Both the position numbers and the translations under genes were made by a program. The notes beneath the pieces are model-generated. The model searched no databases. It was not told the origin of the DNA and was given only the letters and a program-made list of their open reading frames with translations. Positions 54,472-62,960 of a DNA stretch of 64,000 nucleotides are shown here, piece by piece (position 1 is the stretch's first letter; each line of letters opens with the position of its first letter). This stretch comes from Eubacterium sp. AM49-13BH (GTDB lineage: Bacteria; Bacillota; Clostridia; Lachnospirales; Lachnospiraceae): assembly GCF_003464165.1 (NCBI RefSeq), contig NZ_QSEK01000004.1, positions 1 to 64,000 of the forward strand, given 5' to 3'.

Positions 54472-55344
54472 ATGAGTATTAGAATAAATGATTTAACAGT
54501 TAGATTTAAAAATGGTGTAGTTGCAGTAAATAAGGCATCTCTTGAAATACCTAAGGGAATTTACGGACTTTTGGGTGAGAATGGTGCCGGAAAAACCACT
54601 TTGATGAGGGTTCTTACAACTGTTTTAAAACAAACGGAAGGAATGGTTTCCCTTGATGGAATTCTGTATAACGAGGGAAATTATGAGAAAATACAGAAAA
54701 AGATTGGTTATCTTCCACAGGAAATCGACTTATATCCGAATCTTACGGTGAAAGAATGTCTTGTATATATGGGGGGACTGTCAGGAGTAGCCAGAAATGA
54801 CCTCGAACAAAGAATTACCTATTATCTGGAAAAGACTTCTCTTACAGAGCATCAGAATAAAAAAATGCGGCAATTATCTGGTGGTATGAAGAGACGTGTC
54901 GGACTCATACAGGCACTTCTTAATAATCCGGATTTTTTGATTATTGATGAACCTACCACCGGGTTAGATCCGGAAGAAAGAATCAGGATCCGCAATCTTT
55001 TGGTTGATTTTTCAAAGGATAGAACTGTGCTGTTTTCCACTCATGTAGTAGAAGATTTAGCAGCAACCTGTACACAGCTTGCCATTATGAAAAAGGGAAG
55101 TTTTTTATATTCTGGAAGCGTGAGTGGGTTGCTGGAAAATGCAAAGGGCTGTGTTTGGAATTGTACGGTACAAAACGCAGAAGAAGCCCGTTTGTTAGAA
55201 GCCAATTATTCTATTTCATCTAAGCAGTATGTAGAAAATGGAATTCATATGAAAGTATTAAGCAAAGGAAAGCCAAATGAGAATTGTGTCCTGGATAATG
55301 ATATCACTTTGGAAGATGCATATATTTATTTGACGAATAGTTGA
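54472..55344 (+). CDS. ABC transporter ATP-binding protein (element cargo)
   Basis: 290 residues. Walker A GENGAGKTTLM (about residues 36-46), signature LSGGMKRRVG, Walker B FLIIDEPTTGLD, and switch histidine FSTHVVEDL. The C-terminal part (about 215-290) resembles ABC-2 exporter ATPases. It powers the two permeases in front of it. The group most likely confers resistance to a peptide or drug; which one is unknown. Confidence 0.93.
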   Translation: MSIRINDLTVRFKNGVVAVNKASLEIPKGIYGLLGENGAGKTTLMRVLTTVLKQTEGMVSLDGILYNEGNYEKIQKKIGYLPQEIDLYPNLTVKECLVYMGGLSGVARNDLEQRITYYLEKTSLTEHQNKKMRQLSGGMKRRVGLIQALLNNPDFLIIDEPTTGLDPEERIRIRNLLVDFSKDRTVLFSTHVVEDLAATCTQLAIMKKGSFLYSGSVSGLLENAKGCVWNCTVQNAEEARLLEANYSISSKQYVENGIHMKVLSKGKPNENCVLDNDITLEDAYIYLTNS

Positions 55345-55349
55345 ATATA

Positions 55350-55372
55350 ACGGCGGGCAAGTTGCCCGCCGT
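55350..55372. terminator. Perfect hairpin between convergent cargo genes
   Basis: ACGGCGGGCAA and TTGCCCGCCGT are separated by one base. The stem is very strong (11 pairs) but has no T run. It separates the ABC genes from the STAND gene. Confidence 0.6.
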
Positions 55373-55381
55373 AAATTGTAC

Positions 55382-57694
55382 TTATTTTGTTAAAAGACCG
55401 GATAGATTTTTTCCAATGCAAAATCCAATCTGTGGATATAACTCCTGAATTTCCTGATATTTTGCTTCAATCATTTCTGGTTCATCAGCCCAGATCTTTT
55501 CATATATTTTGAAAGCTCTTTTAAAATGTGTTTTGGCTTGCGGAAGATTGGCAGTCATCAGATAAATGGTTCCAAGGGTTTCCTGTACTTTGGCATAATC
55601 CAGACAGTCATCGGAATGGTATTCCTTGATGATGCCGGATAATTTTTGCAATTCAGAGATGCCTCTTTCGGGTTCCTGCTGTTCTGTCAGGAACATTGCA
55701 TAATTGGCAATCTGAGGTATGCTGTCATTTATATGAAGCAGGTTAAATTGGTCAAGCAGTGAGATACTTTTTTCCATGTGTTCTCTTGCAAGATCGGGAT
55801 GACCGTTCATGCGGTAAAGTCCACCGAGATTGGCATGAAGGTTGGAAACAAGGCGAGCATTGTCAGCAGTGATATTTTCTATCTGGGCAAGTGCATCCTT
55901 TTCCAGTTTTATTGCTTTTTCAGGTTTGGTTTCAAGAGTTGCCTGAAAATCTAGTAATAATGCCCGGTCAGAGTCGGTTCCAATGTTTTTTGTCTTTAAC
56001 AGCCCCGTCAGTTCCTGAATGATTCCATTCATACCTTTGTGGTAGTTATAGTTATCCATGTATGGAAATGCATTTTCCAGAAAAAGCAGATACTTTGGTA
56101 TATCATCCTTTTCAATCAATACTATGATATTTCCGATTGTTTGAAATAGCTTTTTGTAATAATCTACTTCCATTCCATGCATTAAACATATTTTCTGTAA
56201 AGAATCCAGTAATATGTGGCAGCGAGTTACAGATGGTTTTGTCTCTGAAAGGGTGATTTCCTGAATCATCGGATGCAGAGAGATAGTGCGACGTGTTGTT
56301 GTCTGAACGAAACCAGTCTCAATTAAATCGTTGATTTCATTTAGTGTGGGCATTTCCAGCCATTTGGCAAATATACGGGCAGAAATACCGGTGGAAGGAA
56401 GAAAGCACATATTACACATGATATCCTGCTGTTCAAGAGATAAAGTGTATAAAGAAAACAGCGTATGGATATGACTGTAATAGGTGGCTTTGCTGCTTTG
56501 TCCATCTTTGATTATTTTAATTTTATCTTCGTTATGGAAAGATGCTTTTTCCACCTGAAGTCTTGTTAATAACTGGTCTGGAGTTGAGATTCCATTTTCC
56601 AGAAGTTTTGCTGCCAGTTCCACGGCAAAAGTATGAGAGTGAACAGTTTCGATGATCTTTTCAACTGTTGCCCGGTACGTGTCTGCCTCTGAATAAAATA
56701 CTGATGCCAGCTGGAAGAGAGCGTTCATATCCTCTATTTCTTTTAATGGCAGAGTACAGTATTCATCCAGTTTGCTTCGGGTTGTAAACAAAATCTGGCA
56801 GCGATATTTTAATACTACTGACAGAAAGCTGTCCTGTGTCGCAGTGACATTAAAATTATCTATGATAAGCAGAGTATCAGATTTCAGGGAACGCAGAAAA
56901 CGGTTATGTCTTTGAAACCGTTCCTGGTCAGTGCTTTCCGGCGGATCGTCAATAAAATCCATGTCAGTAATATCCTGATGAAGATTGCCGGTATATTCTA
57001 TATAAAGTATATTGGTGTATTGCTTTATGTACCGCTTTGCGTAGGCTTTGACAAGTTCACTTTTTCCGATTCCGGCGATTCCGCAAAGGAAAACATGACG
57101 GTTTTCCTCAAGCACGGTATATAATTCTTCCAGTTCTTTATCTCTTCCGATAAAATGACGGCATGGTTTCGGAACCTCACTGTCCATAATATAATCCAGC
57201 ACAATGGGGGATAAAGCGCCTCCGGCGAGCAGCTTCTGATTTTTGGTATTACGTTTGATGAATTGGCGTTCCATGCCAAAAGAAATCAGTTTTGCAAGAA
57301 ACAGCAGTCTTGAACTGGCTGGTTTATATAAGGGAGTCAGATTTTTCTTTTTTGCATCTGAGATGCTGTCATCCTGAATGAATAAAGTGTAAATATCTTG
57401 TATAGCCATATTACAGTCAGACATCAGTGGAAGAAGATTCTGGTGGATGGTATGGGCTAATTTTTCCTGATTGGATGGCTTGGAATAGTAAGCGGATATT
57501 TTAGGACTGATTTTAGCCTGACCAGTCATCCAGCGGCAAACCAGACCGTTATCCATTGAAAAATCCTGATTTGCCGGATCATCCATAAAATCTTCAAATA
57601 ATTCGTATAAAAAATCAGGCTGACTCATTTGATTACTTTCGCTGATATGATTTTTTAAGCAAGTGCTAATAGAAGAAAAATCGCATCGATTCAA
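55382..57694 (-). CDS. STAND-family NB-ARC ATPase with TPR repeats
   Basis: 770 residues. An N-terminal helical domain of unknown type (1-175) precedes an NB-ARC ATPase: Walker A GIAGIGKS (205-212), Walker B DTLLIIDN (273-280) and the sensor TTRS (304-307). A winged-helix-like part and TPR-like repeats (about 540-770; NLHANLGGLYRMNGHPDLAREHMEKS spans two stretches) follow. Such proteins switch on when the repeats bind a trigger, and many bacterial ones act in phage defence or gene regulation. There is no recognisable effector domain at the N-terminus. The start is a TTG (57694) with AAGGGG upstream. It is a stand-alone gene on an element. Confidence 0.85.
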   Translation of the reverse strand: MNRCDFSSISTCLKNHISESNQMSQPDFLYELFEDFMDDPANQDFSMDNGLVCRWMTGQAKISPKISAYYSKPSNQEKLAHTIHQNLLPLMSDCNMAIQDIYTLFIQDDSISDAKKKNLTPLYKPASSRLLFLAKLISFGMERQFIKRNTKNQKLLAGGALSPIVLDYIMDSEVPKPCRHFIGRDKELEELYTVLEENRHVFLCGIAGIGKSELVKAYAKRYIKQYTNILYIEYTGNLHQDITDMDFIDDPPESTDQERFQRHNRFLRSLKSDTLLIIDNFNVTATQDSFLSVVLKYRCQILFTTRSKLDEYCTLPLKEIEDMNALFQLASVFYSEADTYRATVEKIIETVHSHTFAVELAAKLLENGISTPDQLLTRLQVEKASFHNEDKIKIIKDGQSSKATYYSHIHTLFSLYTLSLEQQDIMCNMCFLPSTGISARIFAKWLEMPTLNEINDLIETGFVQTTTRRTISLHPMIQEITLSETKPSVTRCHILLDSLQKICLMHGMEVDYYKKLFQTIGNIIVLIEKDDIPKYLLFLENAFPYMDNYNYHKGMNGIIQELTGLLKTKNIGTDSDRALLLDFQATLETKPEKAIKLEKDALAQIENITADNARLVSNLHANLGGLYRMNGHPDLAREHMEKSISLLDQFNLLHINDSIPQIANYAMFLTEQQEPERGISELQKLSGIIKEYHSDDCLDYAKVQETLGTIYLMTANLPQAKTHFKRAFKIYEKIWADEPEMIEAKYQEIQELYPQIGFCIGKNLSGLLTK

Positions 57695-57877
57695 TAGAAA
57701 TTCCCCTTTCGTAGTTAAGATTGAGTATATCTATCATAACACGAACATATATTCGATTCAAGAAAATACGAATATTTTTAAAGTGATTGTGTCAATTTAC
57801 AATCAATTCCTATTCAATGTGGTTTTCAGGCAGGTTCTGTAAAATAAGCTCAGAACAAACAATAACGGGAGGAGCTT

Positions 57878-58012
57878 ATGCAACAGAATATTGAATTTGA
57901 GCGGTGCATTGATTTTCTGGTACGGATGATTGATAAGTACGGCGAAGAAGTCCTCCGGGAGTTGGAGGAAGAAAAACAGAATAAGGAAGAAAAAGAAGCG
58001 GCAGTTTCCTGA
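57878..58012 (+). CDS. Small acidic protein (44 residues)
   Basis: MQQNIEFERCIDFLVRMID, then a charged helix rich in E and K. GGGAGGAG lies before the ATG. It stands alone between the STAND and toxin genes. Similar small proteins accompany elements of this kind. The function is unknown; it could be an antisense-free regulator or a second antitoxin. Confidence 0.6.
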   Translation: MQQNIEFERCIDFLVRMIDKYGEEVLRELEEEKQNKEEKEAAVS

Positions 58013-58059
58013 AATACAAAATGTAAATCAGACTGTCGCTTTTTTCATGCATTTTTAAA

Positions 58060-58668
58060 TCAAATAAATTTTAAAAGCTGATGCAGAGTGTGTGGCTCAT
58101 TATTCTGAGAAGCGGTAATACGCGTATCAAATGGCTTGAAATGATTTTGCGTATAAAAGCTCAGAAGAAATTCATTATCTTCGCATTCAAGAAACTCCAT
58201 AACGCCACCTACGGAATATTTGAGACTGGATATGGTTTCCAGTGCAAATCCCAGTAGAATATTTCCAGGAATTCGTTTTTCCTTTGGAAGAGAATAGTTC
58301 TTTCCCAACTGGGCGATCAGGTAAGCTGCGGTAGTATAGGATTGTGTTTCTTCATCCAAAATACTGACACGGGACAGCTTTTTTGCCATTGTCTTGCTGA
58401 TATTTGAAGCACGGACAGAGATTGGTTTTACTGTAAGTGAAAAATAACCAACCAGTGAAGCATCTTCAGCATCAAATACCAGATAAGTGATAGATTGATC
58501 TTTTTTGGTAAACTCAATCGCATTATGTAATAAAAAGTATTCCACATCGGGATTTTTGGGACAAGAAAAATCGGAGAGTAAGTCGTAAAGACTTTCCTCT
58601 CCGATATATGTCGGTTCGTCTTTATCCAAATATGCCCGAATATTAACGGTAAAATATTTATCAGACAT
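58060..58668 (-). CDS. GNAT-family acetyltransferase, likely toxin
   Basis: 202 residues. The central acetyl-CoA region (DAEDASLVGYFSLTVKPISV, then SYTTAAYLIAQLGKNYS, about 75-125) fits GNAT proteins, and the N-terminus (NPDVEYFLLHNAIEFTKK) and C-terminal segment (ECEDNEFLLSFYTQNHF) are typical for this family in Firmicutes. Toxins of this type acetylate aminoacyl-tRNA and so stop translation. Whether this one does so is inference from its antitoxin neighbour. It overlaps the antitoxin gene by eight bases. Confidence 0.75.
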   Translation of the reverse strand: MSDKYFTVNIRAYLDKDEPTYIGEESLYDLLSDFSCPKNPDVEYFLLHNAIEFTKKDQSITYLVFDAEDASLVGYFSLTVKPISVRASNISKTMAKKLSRVSILDEETQSYTTAAYLIAQLGKNYSLPKEKRIPGNILLGFALETISSLKYSVGGVMEFLECEDNEFLLSFYTQNHFKPFDTRITASQNNEPHTLHQLLKFI

Positions 58669-58846
58669 GTTTTTTCTTCCTTTTTGACATTAAAGCTAAG
58701 ATTTCCTGTGGGTTTGTTAACTGACGTCCGGGAAGTGTCTGCTTTGGTGTGCGGTCACGGTCAGCTTCGTCAATTGCTGCGACAAAACGCTTTACGCTAT
58801 TTGGATTGGATACGACAAAATTATGAGTAATACTTGAAGTAGCCAT
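58661..58846 (-). CDS. Antitoxin of the GNAT toxin
   Basis: 61 residues: MATSSITHNFVVSNPNSVKRF, an acidic middle (DEADRDRTP) and a basic end (KRKKKHV). Such short proteins stand before GNAT-type toxins and block them. The start at 58846 has GGAGGTG upstream. The toxin gene starts inside its last codons, so the pair is translated together. Confidence 0.7.
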   Translation of the reverse strand: MATSSITHNFVVSNPNSVKRFVAAIDEADRDRTPKQTLPGRQLTNPQEILALMSKRKKKHV

Positions 58847-59012
58847 ACTAACACCTCCTCTTTTTTGGCTTTTTTGTGTATTTATAGTATATGCAATGTG
58901 TGATAAAAACACAATATCAAAAACAGAAATTATTTCTAAATAATTTTCAAGCCGGACATTTATTAGACGCTTCCGGTAAGCGAACAATATTTTCGAGCCA
59001 ATCATTTATAAG

Positions 59013-59084
59013 TCGCCAATGGTGGGCGGGCAATATTTTGATAACAGAAATGCTCTGTATCTAACTTAATTATACGATTGGCGA
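59013..59084. promoter_or_regulatory. Inverted repeat upstream of the recombinase gene
   Basis: TCGCCAAT (59013-59020) and ATTGGCGA (59077-59084) are perfect complements. Between and behind them lie promoter-like AT-rich bases. TTGGGACAA (59146-59154), also present at both element ends, follows. It may be a binding site used to control or guide the recombinase. Confidence 0.35.
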
Positions 59085-59183
59085 AGAAATGCGTCAATAC
59101 GGAAAATAAGTATTGAAAATAGTTGGAACAAGTACTAAAATAAGGTTGGGACAATAAAACAGAGTTATACTGCGAGGAAGATT

Positions 59184-60878
59184 ATGAAGAATAAAAAGAT
59201 TAAATGCGATATATATACCAGAGTATCCACAACCATGCAGGTAGATGGCTACAGTCTGGATGCTCAGAAAGAAAAACTCAAGAGATATGCGGAATTTCAG
59301 AATATGGAAATTGTAAATGAGTATTCCGATGAAGGTAAGTCTGGAAAGAGCGTAGAGGGCAGACCGGAATTTCAGAGAATGTTGGATAATATTGAGAATG
59401 GAACAGATGAGGTACAGTTTGTACTGGTGTTCAAGCTTTCCAGATTCGGTCGTAATGCGGCAGATGTATTAAATTCTTTGCAGAGGATGCAGGATTTTGG
59501 AGTGAATCTGATTTGTGTAGAAGATGGAATTGACAGCTCAAAAGATAGTGGAAAGCTGATGATTTCTGTTCTGTCTGCGGTGGCAGAGATTGAACGAGAG
59601 AATATCCTTGTGCAGACAATGGAAGGACGTAAGCAGAAAGCCAGGGAAGGAAAATGGAACGGAGGATTCGCTCCATATGGTTATGAATTGGTAAATGGAG
59701 AATTACAGATTGCAGAGGACGAAGCGGAGATTATTCGTCTGATTTATGACAAATTTATTCATACAAATATGGGAATCTCTGCGATTGCTGCATGGCTGAA
59801 CCAGCATGGATATAAAAAGAAAAAACGACAGAATAATACACTGGACGCATTTGCCTCTTCCTTTATAAAAGGCGTTCTGGATAATCCGGTATACTGTGGA
59901 AAGCTGGCTTATGGACGAAGAAAAAACGAGAAAGTTTCTGGTACAAGAAATGAATATCGCATTGTAAAACAGGAAAATTATATGCTGTATGATGGTATCC
60001 ACGAAGGGATTATTTCAGAAACAGATTGGGAGCTGGCACATCAAAAACGGGAAAAAACAGGTGTGAAATATGAAAAAACGCATAGTCTGGATCATGAGCA
60101 TATCTTATCTGGAATATTGAGATGTCCGTTATGTGGAAGCGGTATGTATGGGAACGTGAACCGAAAGAAAAAGAAAGACGGAACCTTATATAAAGATTAT
60201 TTCTATTATGCCTGTAAACATCGTCGTCTGGTAGACGGTCATAAATGTGGATATCGTAAACAATGGAGCGAGGAGAAGATTAACAATGCAGTGGAAGAAG
60301 TTATCCGGAAGCTGGTGAAGAATCCTAAATTTGAAGAAGCAATTCTGAATAAAATCGGTTCAAGAATTGATACAGAAGAAATAGAAAAAGAGATTGAAGG
60401 ATTGGAAAAGCAGCACAAGCAGTTGACCGGAGCAAAAGCAAGACTTGGACAGCAGATGGACAGTCTGGATATTATGGATAAATTTTATGAGAAGAAATAT
60501 CAGGATATGGAGACAAGGTTATACCGTTTGTATGATGAGAGTGAAGGCGTGGAGAACAGTATAGAGGAAGTCAAGAACCGCCTGCTGAATATTCAGCAAC
60601 AGAAAATATCAGAAGAAAACGTCTATCAATTTCTTTTATATTTTGATAAACTATATGATAAGTTCACCGACCTGGAGAAGAAAGAATTTCTTAACAGCTT
60701 TGTGGAACAGGTGGACATTTACGAGCAGGAGCAGCCAGATGGCAGATTCCTGAAGCACATAAAGTTCCGTTTTCCGGTGTATTTTGGAGACAGGGAGACA
60801 CAGGAACTTTGTTGGGACAACGAAAGTACCGTTGAGAGTGTGGCACTGATTTTGAAAGAACAGCCGGCAATTGATTAA
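59184..60878 (+). CDS. Large serine recombinase (integrase) of the element
   Basis: 564 residues. The resolvase domain (DIYTRVSTTMQVDGYSLDAQ, catalytic S15; VFKLSRFGRNAADVL) is followed by the recombinase domain and a zinc ribbon (RCPLCGSGMYGN, then YYACKHRRLVDGHKCGY), and a coiled coil (about 390-480). It cuts attP and attB and joins the element into rlmD. The last 19 or so residues (after TTTGTTGGGACAA, 60808-60820) are chromosomal. In the circular form the end would be different and a few residues long. Confidence 0.95.
   Translation: MKNKKIKCDIYTRVSTTMQVDGYSLDAQKEKLKRYAEFQNMEIVNEYSDEGKSGKSVEGRPEFQRMLDNIENGTDEVQFVLVFKLSRFGRNAADVLNSLQRMQDFGVNLICVEDGIDSSKDSGKLMISVLSAVAEIERENILVQTMEGRKQKAREGKWNGGFAPYGYELVNGELQIAEDEAEIIRLIYDKFIHTNMGISAIAAWLNQHGYKKKKRQNNTLDAFASSFIKGVLDNPVYCGKLAYGRRKNEKVSGTRNEYRIVKQENYMLYDGIHEGIISETDWELAHQKREKTGVKYEKTHSLDHEHILSGILRCPLCGSGMYGNVNRKKKKDGTLYKDYFYYACKHRRLVDGHKCGYRKQWSEEKINNAVEEVIRKLVKNPKFEEAILNKIGSRIDTEEIEKEIEGLEKQHKQLTGAKARLGQQMDSLDIMDKFYEKKYQDMETRLYRLYDESEGVENSIEEVKNRLLNIQQQKISEENVYQFLLYFDKLYDKFTDLEKKEFLNSFVEQVDIYEQEQPDGRFLKHIKFRFPVYFGDRETQELCWDNESTVESVALILKEQPAID
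60806..60822. other. Right attachment site (attR) of the mobile element
   Basis: TTTGTTGGGACAA (60808-60820) lies in the 3' end of the recombinase gene and is the exact reverse complement of the 13 bases at the left end. Right after it, in the frame left open by RlmD, the bases read R K Y R and a stop. This is the expected missing end of rlmD. Confidence 0.65.
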
Positions 60879-60971
60879 TGTTGCAGCATGAAGGTATCAT
60901 TGCACAGAATAGATGCTCAAAATTAAAAGAGAAGTATCTGATTGAAATAAAGCATACGACAAAATAACGCA

Positions 60972-61000
60972 TTGCGTAACATACAAGACAATGTTACAAT
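60972..61000 (+). promoter_or_regulatory. Promoter and operator of the small XRE gene
   Basis: TTGCGT (60972-60977), 17-base spacer and TACAAT (60995-61000). The inverted repeat GTAACAT/ATGTTAC (60976-60982, 60991-60997) overlaps both hexamers, so a bound repressor would block the promoter. Confidence 0.6.
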
Positions 61001-61029
61001 AATAAAAATGCATTAAGAGGTGATATATT

Positions 61030-61236
61030 ATGACTATAGCAGAGACAATAAAGCAGCTCAGAGAAAGCGTTGGAATGACAAGAAAAGAATTTTCACAGCA
61101 TACAGGTATTCCTGTGCGTACATTAGAGGACTGGGAGGCATCAAGAAGAACTCCACCAGAATACATTCCACGGCTGATTGCATACCAGTTAAAGTATGAG
61201 GAACTGCTCAGAGAGAAAGAAAATGACAATTTATAA
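61030..61236 (+). CDS. Small XRE-family helix-turn-helix protein
   Basis: 68 residues, nearly all helix-turn-helix (IKQLRESVGMTRKEFSQHTG / PVRTLEDWEASRRTPP). Such proteins are single-domain DNA binders. It stands just outside the mobile element, on the chromosome side. Its promoter carries a palindrome it may bind itself. AAGAGGTG lies before the ATG. Confidence 0.85.
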   Translation: MTIAETIKQLRESVGMTRKEFSQHTGIPVRTLEDWEASRRTPPEYIPRLIAYQLKYEELLREKENDNL

Positions 61237-61248
61237 TTGAGTTTTAAT

Positions 61249-61284
61249 TTATAAAAAGTGTTCTGATCCGGGCACTTTTTATAA
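61249..61284 (+). terminator. Terminator after the XRE gene
   Basis: TTATAAAAAGTG pairs with CACTTTTTATAA around a 12-base loop. Confidence 0.75.
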
Positions 61285-61370
61285 AATTTTAAGTAGCCAG
61301 TACAATTATTAGATGTTAATATATTACTATGTAACCCGAAACTGATATTTAAGAGCGAAGGGAGATTTTA

Positions 61371-62948
61371 TTGAAGGCTGGATTATTAAGGACACAATTT
61401 AGTTACCAGAATACAGTAGTAAGAGAGAAGATGAAGGAAAAGACAAAGGAGTCTGTCAGTGCGGTAGTACCGATAATGCTTATAGTGTTGCTTCTTGGCT
61501 TTACAATAGCACCTCTTTCACCTAGTATACTGGTTGAATTCATTGTTGGAGCCGTGCTGGTTATTATTGGCATGGTGTTTTTTTCTTTAGGGGCAGAATT
61601 GTCCATGACGCCAATGGGAGAAAGAGTTGGCGGAAGCATGTTAAGGACTAAGAAATTATGGATGATTATAGCGATTGGATTTATCCTTGGAGTTATAATT
61701 ACAGTTTCTGAGCCGGATTTGCAGGTGCTTGCGGGTCAGGTTGCGGCAGTTCCTAATATGGTGCTTATATTATCTGTGGCAGTGGGAGTAGGTGTATTTC
61801 TTGTTGCTGCACTCTTAAGAATATTGATTGGAATACCGCTTGCGCCGCTTCTGCTGGTGTTTTATGCAATTGTTTTTGCGCTTGCGATGTTTGTTCCTAA
61901 AGGCTTTCTTGCAGTTGCATTTGATTCAGGGGGAGTAACAACCGGTCCGATGACTGTACCATTTATAATGGCTCTTGGTGTGGGTATTTCTTCTATCCGA
62001 AATGATAAACATGCCGGTAATGATAGTTTTGGCCTTGTATCATTATGTTCAATCGGTCCAATACTTGCTGTTCTTATTCTTGGAATGGTTTATAGTACAG
62101 AGGGTAATTATACAACAACAGCAATTACTGAAGTGAGCGATTCTGTTGAACTTGGTAAGCTGTTCTGGTATGAGATACCGAAATATCTGAAAGAAATAGC
62201 ATTGTCACTTCTTCCAATAGTTGTATTTTTCGGAGTGTTTCAGATATTTGCTCCAAAGATGAATAAGAAGTCGCTTATGAAGATATGCGTTGGACTTGTG
62301 TATACATATATTGGACTTGTACTTTTTCTTACAGGTGCTAATGTTGGATTTATTCCAGCAGGTAATTATCTTGGATCAGTGCTTGCTTCATTATCATTTA
62401 GATGGATTATCGTACCTACTGGCATGATAATAGGATATTTCATTGTTAAGGCAGAGCCTGCTGTATATGTGCTTATGCATCAGGTAGAAGAACTGACATC
62501 AGGAAGCATATCAGGCAAATCAATGCAGATAAGTCTTTCTGTAGGTGTTGCAGTATCTGTTGGCCTTTCAATGATAAGAGTGCTGACAGGCATCTCAATA
62601 TTATATTTTCTTATTCCGGGTTATGGAATAGCACTGATACTTACGCTTTTTGTTCCTAAGATATTCACTGCCATAGCATTTGACTCTGGAGGAGTTGCGT
62701 CAGGTCCGATGACAGCTACATTTTTACTGCCACTGGCACAGGGAGCATGTCTCGCAGTAGGCGGTAATATTGTAACTGACGCATTCGGTGTTGTTGCCAT
62801 GGTTGCCATGACACCTCTTATAACTTTGCAGATACTTGGTGTTATATACAGAATCAAGGACAGCAGGAAAGCAAATGTGCCACAGACTGTTACACCTGTT
62901 GTGGATATGTTTGCAGAGCTTTCAGATGATGCGATTATTGAATTGTAG
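61371..62948 (+). CDS. DUF1538 integral membrane protein
   Basis: 525 residues with about 14 hydrophobic helices. It is built as two halves: AFDSGGVTTGPMTVPF (about residue 183) and AFDSGGVASGPMTATF (about residue 436) are the same motif, followed each time by a helix and a GIS/GGNIVTDAFGV-type segment. This is the DUF1538 pattern, an internal duplication like many transporters. The substrate is unknown. The start is TTG 61371 with AAGGGAG upstream. It is followed by a tandem PII-like gene, which suggests a gated transporter. Confidence 0.88.
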   Translation: MKAGLLRTQFSYQNTVVREKMKEKTKESVSAVVPIMLIVLLLGFTIAPLSPSILVEFIVGAVLVIIGMVFFSLGAELSMTPMGERVGGSMLRTKKLWMIIAIGFILGVIITVSEPDLQVLAGQVAAVPNMVLILSVAVGVGVFLVAALLRILIGIPLAPLLLVFYAIVFALAMFVPKGFLAVAFDSGGVTTGPMTVPFIMALGVGISSIRNDKHAGNDSFGLVSLCSIGPILAVLILGMVYSTEGNYTTTAITEVSDSVELGKLFWYEIPKYLKEIALSLLPIVVFFGVFQIFAPKMNKKSLMKICVGLVYTYIGLVLFLTGANVGFIPAGNYLGSVLASLSFRWIIVPTGMIIGYFIVKAEPAVYVLMHQVEELTSGSISGKSMQISLSVGVAVSVGLSMIRVLTGISILYFLIPGYGIALILTLFVPKIFTAIAFDSGGVASGPMTATFLLPLAQGACLAVGGNIVTDAFGVVAMVAMTPLITLQILGVIYRIKDSRKANVPQTVTPVVDMFAELSDDAIIEL

Positions 62949-62960
62949 AGGTAGATGGAT

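Larger units (their letters stand above)
42220..60820. mobile_element. Integrated mobilizable element inserted in rlmD (about 18.6 kb)
   Basis: The element starts in the 3' end of rlmD and ends inside its own serine-recombinase gene. It carries tnpV, a MobA relaxase with an IncQ-type oriT, replication (repA, dnaC-like) and partition (parM, parR) genes and cargo. No type IV secretion genes are seen, so it needs a helper to transfer. Its codon and base composition differ from the flanking genes. The replication and partition genes suggest it can also persist as a circle. Confidence 0.85.

Noticed and set aside
58847..59005. N-terminal extension of the antitoxin gene to 59005
   Set aside because: The strong ribosome-binding site is directly before 58846, and the extension looks non-coding.
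42220..60820. Conjugation (type IV secretion) genes inside the element
   Set aside because: I looked for VirB4, TcpA, or VirD4 motifs in all gene products and saw none; the element is mobilizable, not self-transmissible, as far as visible.
42220..60820. The 13-base inverted repeat as transposon ends
   Set aside because: There is no DDE transposase, the recombinase is of the serine type, and the repeat is itself nearly palindromic, which explains the inverted match.
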